A DNA stretch of 13,727 nt from an uncultured Anaerolineae bacterium (GTDB lineage: Bacteria > Chloroflexota > Anaerolineae > Anaerolineales > Villigracilaceae), in contig CAINXK010000506.1 of the NCBI GenBank assembly GCA_903854805.1, forward strand, positions 1-13,727, written 5' to 3'. A program made the position numbers and the translations under genes. Every line of letters begins with the position of its first letter. Position 1 is the first letter of the stretch. The notes beneath the pieces are model-generated. The model was not told the origin of the DNA. It made no database searches and saw only the letters and a list, made by a program, of their open reading frames with translations. Shown piece after piece: positions 1-6,922 of the stretch.

Positions 1-3000
1 CCTGGCGTCAGGGGTTATATGGTCGCCTTTCCAATCTACGCGCGCGGCAACTGGGCGGGTTCTGTGCTGGCTGTTTTTCAATTCGATGGCTGGCTAAACA
101 AAGTAATCGGCACGGGTACGCTGGCCGCCCAGCCTGAATTTGTGACGGCCGTCAGCATGGATGATGTCCTGGTCTTTGCGAAGCCTGGTTGGCAAGCACA
201 AACAGCCCAACCAGGCGCCCTCTCGAAAGTGCAGGTAAGCACAACCCTGAATGTGTTGGGTCACCGCTTTGAGGTGCAGTCACAGGTGAGTGATAGTTTT
301 CTTGCGTTCGCAGCCAGCGATGAGCCTGTCATGATTTTGCTGGTGAGTTTCCTGGTATCTAGCCTGGTTGGGCTGGTGTGGGTATGGGTGGAGCATCTCA
401 GAAGGGAGAAGCTGGGCATTGAAATCTACAAGCAGGATCAGCTTAAGGAAGAACTCAGGGTAACACAACTGAGTTTGGACCTGACCAGCAGGGTTGATGA
501 AATTGGCAGCTGGAGCTGGGACTTACGCTCCAATTCCATGTTCTGGAGTGAACGCATGTACACGCTTTTCGATGTCGATGCGGGTGCTGCTCTTGATTAT
601 AAAGTTTGGGAGCATACGCTGCATCCCGAGGATCGCCAGTCTGCCACGAGTATGGTCGAACTTGTGCTGGAGGGCAGAGCAGTCTACAATATCGAATATC
701 GGGTTGTAACTCGATCGAATGAAACCCGGATTATTGCCGAGATGGGCGTGCTGGAAAAAGATGGCGCTGATCTGCCGGTGCGCATGAATGGCATCAGTTG
801 GGATATTACAGGTCGCAGATTGACCGAAACGGATCTTTCGCGATTGGTAAAAGAACAGAACTGCCTCAAAGAAGTCAGCCGGCTGGCTGAAAACCTGGAT
901 CTGAATGAAGATGATTTTTACCAGCGAATGTTTGTAATCGTCACAACGGCCCTGGATTTTCCACAGCTGGCGGCTGCGGCGGTTGAGTTGGAAGGGAAGT
1001 GCTTCCAAACTGCGAATTATTATAGCGCTGGGCTGACCAACAAGCTCCTGGCGACACTAAAAATTAAGGGCCGGTCGTACGGAGAACTAGCCTTGTATTA
1101 TCCAACTGGTCAGCCATTCAAACTGCCTGAAGACCAAAGCCTGTTGGAAGGCATCGCCGATGTGCTGAGTATCCGGTCTGAACGCGAAAAATCTGAGAAC
1201 CAGATCCGCACCCTGGCCCAGGCGGTTGACCAGAGCCCGGTCTCGATCGTCATTACAGACGTTGGCGGGCGGATTGAATATGTCAACTCTCAATTCTGCA
1301 CACTCACCGGTTACAAGCAGGCTGAAGTCATTGGGAAGAATCCACGCCTATTACAGAGTGGTTATACATCAGCCAGAGAGTATAAAGAACTGTGGAAAAC
1401 TATTTCTGCGGGCAAGATCTGGAAGGGTGAGTTCAGAAATCGCAAGGAAAATGGGGAGTTTTACTGGGAAAGCGCCAGTATTGGGCCGATTATGGATGCG
1501 AAAGGGAATATAACCCATTATCTGGCAGTGAAAGAAAATATCAGCGCGTTGAAAGAACTTGATGCTGATCGAAACGCTTTGATCGCTGCGCTGGCAGCGG
1601 AAAAACGCAGGGTTCTTGACATCCTGGAATCCACTAACGCAGGTACCTGGGAGTGGAATATCCAAACCGGCGCATCTTCATTTAATGATCATTGGGCGCG
1701 GATCTGTGGGTACAAACTGTCGGAAATCCCATCTGTTGTTGCTGAGCCCTTGCGCGAATTTTTGCACCCGGATGATTTTCCGATGGCAGCAGCGCTGTTA
1801 CAAATGTATCTAACCAACGAGCTTGATTATTTTGAGATTGAAGCGCGTACATGCCAAAAGGATGGCAGCCTGGTTTGGGTCAATCTAAAAGGGAAGGTCG
1901 TCTCTTGGGATGAGCGCGGATCACCGATTATGTTCGCGGCGACGATTGTGGATATCTCCAAGCGTAAAATCGCAGAGCTTGACTTGCGCAAGAGCGAGGC
2001 TCAACAGCGGGCATTGCTTGAAGCGGTTCCAGACCTGGTCTTGCATCTCCGTAAAGATGGAGTCATCCTGGGTTGCAAGGCAAACCTGGATAGCAAGGCC
2101 TTCGCTGGTCTCGATCAGATTGTTGGGAGTTCGATCGACCAAATCTTGGACGAACCAGCCAGCCATAAAGTGAAAGATTGTCTTGTACATGCCTCCCAAC
2201 GCGGAATAGTGCCGGTGACGGAGTTTAGCCTCAAAACGGGTGATGCGACTTTTACCTATGAAGCCCGCTTCAAGAGTACTGGAAGCGGGGAGATCCTGGC
2301 AATTGTTCGGGATATCAGTGAGCGCAGTCGCCTGGAGTTAATGAAATCAGATTTTATCAACCGCGCCACTCACGAATTGAGAACCCCAATCGCCACAATG
2401 CTGTTGATGATCAACCTGATCGAAAACCATCAGAGCCGGGCCGAATTTGACGAATTTTGGGGTGTATTAAAAGGCGAAATAAACCGTGAGCGCCTGCTGG
2501 TTGAGCAACTGTTGAAAGCGGGCCAATTGGAAAGTGATCAGGTCCAATATAAATTTAGAAGTATGAGGGTTGAAAACTTGATCCAACATGCTGTGCGTCA
2601 CTTCGAATATCAGGCCATGGAAAAGGATATCAGGTTTTCGGTTGAATCCATGTTTGAAGATGATCCGTCCGCGCACCTGGTCAGAGCTGATGAGACTGAG
2701 CTGATACAGGTATTTCAAAATCTGATCGAAAATGCGATTAAATATACGCCAGCAGGTGGAAATGTAAGCATAACGATAGGAAGCTCGGATGACCGCATTC
2801 GGATCTCTTTTGCAGATACGGGTATCGGCATTCCAAGTGAAGATATTCCGTTGTTGTTCAATCGTTTTTTTCGCGGGACGAATGCGGTTGAACAAGAAAT
2901 CCAGGGTACGGGGATTGGATTGTTTATTGTGCGTTCTATTATGGAAAAACATGGTGGCATGGTACAGGTTTCCAGCGAGCTGGGCATGGGCAGCAAGTTC

Positions 3001-3030
3001 GATGTGTGGCTGCCAGAAGTCAGGCTGTAG
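1..3030 (+). CDS. Multi-PAS membrane sensor histidine kinase (5'-truncated by window)
   Basis: Hybrid-less sensor histidine kinase, expected to autophosphorylate on His and pass the phosphate to a response regulator not present here. The frame is open from base 1 and the first residues read like the middle of a CHASE-type extracytoplasmic domain, so the true start lies upstream. The first in-window ATG is at 19. Numbering from it: CHASE-like remnant 1-100, membrane helix about 103-124, PAS 160-268, GAF-like region about 280-390, PAS 396-512, PAS 530-652, weaker PAS 660-770, HisKA with H785 in THELRTP, and HATPase about 880-1002 with N box (NLIENAIKYTP), G1 (DTGIGIP), F box (LFNRFFRG) and G2 (GTGIGLFIV). 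All catalytic boxes are intact and no receiver domain is attached. The second PAS has the GKNPRLLQSG stretch seen in NifL-like PAS domains, some of which bind flavin; cofactor binding here is speculative. No convincing terminator was seen immediately downstream. Confidence 0.95.
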   Translation, partial: PGVRGYMVAFPIYARGNWAGSVLAVFQFDGWLNKVIGTGTLAAQPEFVTAVSMDDVLVFAKPGWQAQTAQPGALSKVQVSTTLNVLGHRFEVQSQVSDSFLAFAASDEPVMILLVSFLVSSLVGLVWVWVEHLRREKLGIEIYKQDQLKEELRVTQLSLDLTSRVDEIGSWSWDLRSNSMFWSERMYTLFDVDAGAALDYKVWEHTLHPEDRQSATSMVELVLEGRAVYNIEYRVVTRSNETRIIAEMGVLEKDGADLPVRMNGISWDITGRRLTETDLSRLVKEQNCLKEVSRLAENLDLNEDDFYQRMFVIVTTALDFPQLAAAAVELEGKCFQTANYYSAGLTNKLLATLKIKGRSYGELALYYPTGQPFKLPEDQSLLEGIADVLSIRSEREKSENQIRTLAQAVDQSPVSIVITDVGGRIEYVNSQFCTLTGYKQAEVIGKNPRLLQSGYTSAREYKELWKTISAGKIWKGEFRNRKENGEFYWESASIGPIMDAKGNITHYLAVKENISALKELDADRNALIAALAAEKRRVLDILESTNAGTWEWNIQTGASSFNDHWARICGYKLSEIPSVVAEPLREFLHPDDFPMAAALLQMYLTNELDYFEIEARTCQKDGSLVWVNLKGKVVSWDERGSPIMFAATIVDISKRKIAELDLRKSEAQQRALLEAVPDLVLHLRKDGVILGCKANLDSKAFAGLDQIVGSSIDQILDEPASHKVKDCLVHASQRGIVPVTEFSLKTGDATFTYEARFKSTGSGEILAIVRDISERSRLELMKSDFINRATHELRTPIATMLLMINLIENHQSRAEFDEFWGVLKGEINRERLLVEQLLKAGQLESDQVQYKFRSMRVENLIQHAVRHFEYQAMEKDIRFSVESMFEDDPSAHLVRADETELIQVFQNLIENAIKYTPAGGNVSITIGSSDDRIRISFADTGIGIPSEDIPLLFNRFFRGTNAVEQEIQGTGIGLFIVRSIMEKHGGMVQVSSELGMGSKFDVWLPEVRL

Positions 3031-3093
3031 TGCCGGTACGGTGTATCGGGAAATTGTAAAAAAGGACTTTGCCTCGCTCGCGTTATCGTGCCA

Positions 3094-3408
3094 TCAAGCA
3101 AGTGGTTTTTGGCTTTCTCTATATTTTCGTGCATCAAACAAAAAATCTCTGGCTTGATTGATCATATCTATTACAGGGTCGTTATCGATCTCGGTATACA
3201 CATGTTAATCATCTGATATACGCTGGAAATTTTCTATTCATGTTCTTTTTTGCCCTTTTTACGCCCTGGCCGTACAGCCTGCCCACACTGGTGCGCATTG
3301 TCTACAAGAGGGTGGGGTTGGCAGGAGTGGCGAGTAAATGGCAATTTTGGCGTGCGTGGTCCGGCAATGACAGGCTGAACATTCGTTTTGTAAACTGCTG
3401 GTATTTAC
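3094..3408 (-). pseudogene. Decayed small zinc-ribbon-like gene (candidate)
   Basis: Minus-strand frames here give protein-like pieces that join if one allows frameshifts and an internal stop. Piece one (3408-3259) has a CSAC motif, then PPSCRQC and APVWAG before a stop. A second frame continues with QAVRPGRKKGKKEHE and stops at 3234. Returning to the first frame gives IENFQRISDD, a TAA at 3205-3207, then a 35-codon tail (3201-3094) containing DNDPVIDMINQARDF and ending QKPLA. Paired Cys-x-x-Cys motifs suggest a zinc ribbon. The 5' end is lost exactly where the dispersed repeat begins. The last piece alone could be a 35-residue GTG-start gene, but no ribosome site precedes it. The family was not identified. 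The call is inference from reading frames only. Confidence 0.3.
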
Positions 3409-3410
3409 TC

Positions 3411-3565
3411 ACAAGCTCTTCGTTTTGGCTCTGAACCATCCTGGTTCTGCTGCTCGGGCGATTAAAAATCGATGGTTTGCCCCGCAAAAAGCTCTTTCAC
3501 CCCCTTCCCGTTTTTGGGAAGGGGGCAGAGGGGGATGGGTTATCGCCTAAAACTGGCACCCCGAG
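3411..3565 (-). repeat. Dispersed repeat, left copy (inverted relative to right copy)
   Basis: Read on the minus strand, this segment matches 13376-13580: a shared CGGGGTGCCAGTTT start, a C-rich/G-rich hairpin, a CGGGGCAAACCAT segment, a short AT-rich hairpin, GAGCAGCAGAAC, AGGATGGTT and GAAGAGCTTG. It lacks a roughly 40-base segment present in the right copy (around 13463-13502). It lies about 170 bases after the end of the minus-strand SPFH operon, in the same relative orientation that the right copy has to its own upstream operon. No protein-coding capacity is apparent. Homology stops near 3411 and 3565. Confidence 0.85.
3486..3525 (-). terminator. G/C hairpin with T-run in left repeat (candidate terminator)
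   Basis: CCCCCTTCCC at 3500-3509 pairs perfectly with GGGAAGGGGG at 3516-3525 around a six-base loop. Read on the minus strand, the stem is followed after about nine bases by a run of five T (3490-3486). It could end transcription of the SPFH operon, but the gap between stem and T-run is longer than in a classical intrinsic terminator, so it may act as a 3' structure instead. Confidence 0.35.
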
Positions 3566-3592
3566 AATAAATCCACCTGGTGGTATTTACAT

Positions 3593-3630
3593 TCCGGGCG
3601 CGCCACGTTGGATAGAGTGGCGCGCCCGGA
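3593..3630. repeat. Perfect 14-bp GC-rich inverted repeat
   Basis: TCCGGGCGCGCCAC (3593-3606) is exactly complementary to GTGGCGCGCCCGGA (3617-3630), with a ten-base loop. On the plus strand it is followed by TG and seven A; on the minus strand no T-run follows, so it is not a standard intrinsic terminator in either direction. It lies about 105 bases past the last SPFH gene and next to the dispersed repeat. Possible roles are a REP-like element, an mRNA-stabilising 3' structure or a protein-binding palindrome. Confidence 0.8.
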
Positions 3631-3657
3631 TGAAAAAAAGTTGTTTGTGGATTTTGT

Positions 3658-3716
3658 GGCAAAAGCAGGCTGGTTAAGTGCTAGCCTGAGAAGCCGCTGA
3701 GTAGAATCCTTTTGCC
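3658..3716 (-). other. Nested hairpin just after the SPFH operon
   Basis: GGCAAAAG (3658-3665) pairs with CTTTTGCC (3709-3716), and inside it CAGGCT (3666-3671) pairs with AGCCTG (3683-3688). The structure begins about 20 bases after the stop of the last SPFH gene, where a 3' end structure would be expected. No T-run follows directly on the minus strand; a run of seven T occurs at 3639-3633. Part of it also loosely resembles the AGGATGGTTGAGTG section of the 99-bp unit at 13493, so it may be a worn repeat fragment. Confidence 0.4.
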
Positions 3717-3735
3717 TTTTGGATGCCGGCGGTCT

Positions 3736-4635
3736 TTACGGTTTGCCGGCGACGAGCAGCTTGCTGAGCAGTTCACTATTGGCCGGGATCAGGCTTAGAC
3801 TGCCCTTGCTATCCAGGATCTTCTGCGTCTCCAGGATCTCGAAGACAGCATCGGCCACCTCGCGGTTGGCGGTGATGGCCTGCATGGCCTGTCCGACGAT
3901 CCGGGGCCGGATGGCGCCAGCCTTGGCGAATTCGATGGCTGCTTGGCGGTCAGCGGTGCTGGTGATGATGTTGACCTGGTTGGCCCCGTCTTGCTTGATG
4001 GCCGAAGTAACCTGGCGCAAGCGGTTGACGACCTTGGCTTCGATCTGCCGGATCATATCCACATCGCGGAAGTGGACTTTGCGGATGTAGACTGAGCCCA
4101 GTTTGTAGCCCCATTCGTGTGAGCGAGGCGAGACTTCTTCTCGAACCATCTGGCTCATGCTGTGGCGGTTGACCAGCATTTGTTCGAGAGGCATGTTGCT
4201 GAGCGAGCGCACGACTGCGTTGCTGACATTGGCCGCCAGAGAGCCGCGCGGGTCGGCGTTTTTGAACAGGTAGGAAACCGGTTCGCTGATGTACATTTCG
4301 TACCAGATGCCCACACCCATGGGTGCGCCTTCTTCTGAGTTGACCGGGTTGCTGCGCAGATACTGTTGGTCCAGGCGCATATCCAGCACGCGGCGGCTGC
4401 CGAGCCAGTTTACCAGGAAGGCGCTCGGTCCCAAGCGCAGCGGCAGAATGTGCAAACCGGGGTCGTTCAATATGCCAACTACGCGGCCAAATAACACGAA
4501 GACCTGGCAGGTACCTTCATCAACAATGGTGTAGAGCCCCAGCAGGCGCAGGAAAAACAGCGCAATCGGAACCACAAACCACATGCCAAAAAAGGTGATG
4601 GCTACTCCAATGATGAACTGAAAGAGAGCATCCAT
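3736..4635 (-). CDS. SPFH/band-7 domain membrane protein (second of pair)
   Basis: A 299-residue SPFH (stomatin/prohibitin/flotillin/HflK-C) family protein. A long hydrophobic N-terminus (about residues 5-36) anchors it in the membrane. The SPFH core follows from about residue 38 (TIVDEGTCQVFVLFGRV, a typical opening) to about 200, then a charged helical tail ending in a short SLIPANSELLSKLL segment of the kind often seen near the end of such proteins. The start overlaps the previous gene's stop as TAATG, with a strong GGGAGGT ribosome site at 4642-4648, so the two are almost certainly translationally coupled and made in matched amounts. Family knowledge suggests hetero-oligomeric rings in membrane microdomains that scaffold or regulate partners such as proteases. 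HflC is a loose analogue, but no ftsH lies nearby, so that name is not applied. Confidence 0.92.
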   Translation of the reverse strand: MDALFQFIIGVAITFFGMWFVVPIALFFLRLLGLYTIVDEGTCQVFVLFGRVVGILNDPGLHILPLRLGPSAFLVNWLGSRRVLDMRLDQQYLRSNPVNSEEGAPMGVGIWYEMYISEPVSYLFKNADPRGSLAANVSNAVVRSLSNMPLEQMLVNRHSMSQMVREEVSPRSHEWGYKLGSVYIRKVHFRDVDMIRQIEAKVVNRLRQVTSAIKQDGANQVNIITSTADRQAAIEFAKAGAIRPRIVGQAMQAITANREVADAVFEILETQKILDSKGSLSLIPANSELLSKLLVAGKP

Positions 4636-5612
4636 TAGCGCACCTCCCGTACAATTTGCTGGGCGTGGGTGTAAAGCCGCAGGCGCACATTGCGCAGATA
4701 AGCCTGCAAGGCATCTGGGCCGCTTTTCTGCAGCAGATAGAGCTGGTCCGCCAGGGCGGTCAACGGTTCAACTTCGGCCTGAGCGTTGAGGGTTTCAATT
4801 TCGACTGCCCGGCGGGATTGCACAATCTTCTGGTCTGCCGAGGCCTGTGCCAGGCTGATATCTGAAGAGATCTGGTTGTGCGCGGTGTTAATGGCTGCCA
4901 GGGCTGATTCGACATCTGGAGGCGGGTCGATGCCGGTGATCAGCGAAGCATCCAGGATGATGCCATAGCGCGCAGCGGATGAAGCGCATTCGCGTTCCAT
5001 GTGTTCATTCAGGTCGCGCAAATTCTTGCGCAGGTCGTTGATGGAGACACCCGTGACGATACTCATCTCGGCGCCGCGGGCTTCTTCTGGTTTGGGTGCT
5101 TCAAAACTGGCGATACGTTCACGCAGGACCGAGACAAAATAGCCCATGACGTGCAAAATGGGCCGTTTGACCCCAAAGAGATAGGAATACAGGTTACTTT
5201 CAGCCACCCGGTAACGGATCTGCCCGGTCAGCCCGGTATTGAGCTGATCCTTGGTGACGGCTTCCAGGATGGTGCCGCCCGCGTTGGCGCGTGGGTCATC
5301 CGTATCCATGGCCATATTAATGGTCTGGGTGGCGATTGTAACCTTGTGGATCTTCTCCCAGGGCCATTTGAAATAGGGGCCTCCAGGCTGGATGACCCTG
5401 ACCTGGGGGTAGTTGTAGCGCTGCTTTTGCTCCTCGGTGAGGGTTTCACCCAGTGGAGAATTGGCAGTCATGGCTTCGCCCACCCGCTCAGCGCGTCCAA
5501 AGATCGTTTTTACCGCTCTTTCGTTCTGGTCGACGGTGTAAAACGAGGTCAGGATATAGCGCAGAACGAACCAGGCTATGAACCCAACGATCATTCCAAA
5601 CAAAACTCCCAT
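4635..5612 (-). CDS. SPFH/band-7 domain membrane protein (first of pair)
   Basis: A 325-residue SPFH family protein, paralogous in fold to its downstream neighbour but clearly diverged. Residues 3-22 form a membrane helix, followed by the SPFH opening (FYTVDQNERAVKTIFG), a GGPYFKWPWEKIHKV motif (77-91) typical of HflK/stomatin-like proteins, and the SPFH core to about residue 235. A long Ala/Gln/Glu-rich helix (about 235-300) is probably a coiled coil for oligomerisation. The start at 5612 is fixed by AAAGGAG at 5618-5624, six bases upstream (about 98 bases after the lipoprotein gene). The stop overlaps the next start by one base. Role by family: membrane scaffold or microdomain organiser. 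Placement after a kinase and a surface lipoprotein suggests, but does not prove, that it is part of a signalling assembly. Confidence 0.92.
   Translation of the reverse strand: MGVLFGMIVGFIAWFVLRYILTSFYTVDQNERAVKTIFGRAERVGEAMTANSPLGETLTEEQKQRYNYPQVRVIQPGGPYFKWPWEKIHKVTIATQTINMAMDTDDPRANAGGTILEAVTKDQLNTGLTGQIRYRVAESNLYSYLFGVKRPILHVMGYFVSVLRERIASFEAPKPEEARGAEMSIVTGVSINDLRKNLRDLNEHMERECASSAARYGIILDASLITGIDPPPDVESALAAINTAHNQISSDISLAQASADQKIVQSRRAVEIETLNAQAEVEPLTALADQLYLLQKSGPDALQAYLRNVRLRLYTHAQQIVREVR
4642..4648 (-). promoter_or_regulatory. Ribosome binding site for coupled SPFH gene
   Basis: GGGAGGT on the minus strand lies inside the last codons of the first SPFH gene, six bases before the ATG at 4635. 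Together with the TAATG stop/start overlap it supports translational coupling of the pair. Confidence 0.7.
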
Positions 5613-5710
5613 ATAAACTCCTTTAGCAAAAAATTAACTTGGTGAATGGGCGGTAATGGCTTTTGCCGTTGGCAGCAGGCCATTCTACGATTTATGGTGC
5701 CATGAGATCA

Positions 5711-6880
5711 TCAAGGGGTCTTGACCGGTACGGTCGGGAACGGCGTTCCGCGCGCATCGGTATAGGGCAGGTTACGGAAATCGCCCATCAGGCGGACGTT
5801 TTTGGTGGAAATATAGGCTCGCCCGGTGCTATCTGCCGGGTATTGGATTTGAAACCACAGGTTATTGAACGATGCGGCCGTTATATAAATTTTATCCTTG
5901 GGATTGAGTTTGCCTAATTCAGGCGAAAGTGAACTCATCTCAGTGTAGACCGTGGTGGTGTCGGTGATGAGCCCCAACGGCCCGGCGGGTGTGGGCGCGG
6001 CTGTCTCTGTGGGGGTTGGCGAAATATTAGGATCAGGTGTGCCGGTGGGTGGTTCGGGTGTGATCAGGGTGCCGAACTCATCGAAAAATGGCAGCCCACT
6101 CATCGAATCCGGTCCCAGTTGGATGGTATCGCGGGAAACCCAGCCCTTGCCATTTGGCCCGGATGGATATTCGATTTGGGCCCAATCATTATCCCCAAAG
6201 CGACCGGTCATGATGAGTTGTTGGCCGAGATTGAGAATGCCGATCTGCATGCAGCCTTTGGTTGGGCAAACCCGGACAATCACCTGTTGGACAACGGTTG
6301 CTGGCCTTTGGGCCGGGTCGTTGGATAGGGTTGGCAGTGGCAGGGGTGTGCCTTTTACTTCCCAGACGATGGGCGCCTTGAAAATAATTTGATCACCAGA
6401 TTCGAGCGCGAGCGGAAGTTGGGCGATATCTATCTTCAGCTCAAAGGCTTGCGCGGTTACCCAGGCGTAACCACTAGGTGAATCGGGCCATTCGATGTAG
6501 AGCCAGTTGCCATAGTTATTGCGGGCTACCACCTTGACACCCCGGTTGAAGAGTACAAAACCGAGGCTATCACCACCTTTGCCTGGCCAGGAGCGCACAG
6601 TAGCAGGATAGGTGCAAAGTGCGTCAAATGGCACCAGCACCACCGGCACGGTGGCGGTGGGAGCGGGGGTGGGTGGCTCGGGTGTGAAGGTGGCGGTTGG
6701 CGAGTCGGTTGCGGTAAAGGATTTGGCGGACTGGGTGAAACTGAATATGGCAGTTTGAGCGGCTGAGGTCATTACGGAATCGGCGCTGATAACCGCGCTG
6801 GGTGTCGCGCCGCCGGTCGAGCCGCATGCTGATAGGATCAGAGCGGTGCTGAGTGCCACAAATATGATTTTTCTGCTCAT
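5711..6880 (-). CDS. Lipoprotein with three SH3-like domains
   Basis: A 389-residue predicted surface lipoprotein. The signal peptide ends in a lipobox LSAC with acylated Cys19. A Thr/Pro/Ala-rich linker (about 55-80) leads to three bacterial SH3-like domains at roughly 88-147, 197-256 and 305-366, separated by a second Thr/Pro-rich linker (273-300). The domains show the usual pattern of a VR or VY strand and a WxxIxYP segment before a final G(K)GWV or GRAYI strand. SH3b domains generally bind peptidoglycan or peptides, so a cell-wall or surface sensing role is likely; no enzymatic domain is present. The second domain carries two Cys (VRVCPTKGC), possibly a disulfide. The start is supported by AAGGA at 6891-6895. 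It begins 42 bases after the kinase stop, so co-transcription and joint function with the kinase are likely. About 98 bases, with an imperfect AATGGC/GCCATT hairpin (5655-5684), separate it from the SPFH pair. Confidence 0.9.
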   Translation of the reverse strand: MSRKIIFVALSTALILSACGSTGGATPSAVISADSVMTSAAQTAIFSFTQSAKSFTATDSPTATFTPEPPTPAPTATVPVVLVPFDALCTYPATVRSWPGKGGDSLGFVLFNRGVKVVARNNYGNWLYIEWPDSPSGYAWVTAQAFELKIDIAQLPLALESGDQIIFKAPIVWEVKGTPLPLPTLSNDPAQRPATVVQQVIVRVCPTKGCMQIGILNLGQQLIMTGRFGDNDWAQIEYPSGPNGKGWVSRDTIQLGPDSMSGLPFFDEFGTLITPEPPTGTPDPNISPTPTETAAPTPAGPLGLITDTTTVYTEMSSLSPELGKLNPKDKIYITAASFNNLWFQIQYPADSTGRAYISTKNVRLMGDFRNLPYTDARGTPFPTVPVKTP

Positions 6881-6922
6881 GGTGAATGTTTCCTTGAAAG
6901 ATATTTATTTATCACAAGCTGA

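Noticed and set aside
523..1008. Minus-strand 161-codon frame inside the sensor kinase, and similar frames inside other genes
   Set aside because: These are shadows of well-supported coding genes with intact catalytic motifs on the other strand.
3240..3434. Plus-strand open frame of 64 codons
   Set aside because: No ribosome site; it lies antisense to the zinc-ribbon-like remnant and runs into the dispersed repeat.
3409..3580. Insertion sequence or classical MITE
   Set aside because: No transposase and no terminal inverted repeats; the flanking direct repeats alone do not establish transposition.
3477..3677. Open frame through the left repeat
   Set aside because: It is made of the repeat and the GC palindrome, and the Pro/Gly/Lys-rich translation is a by-product of the G/C hairpin.
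3736..5612. Naming the SPFH pair hflC and hflK
   Set aside because: No ftsH or hflX nearby and the sequences are general SPFH; the names would imply a protease partnership not shown here.
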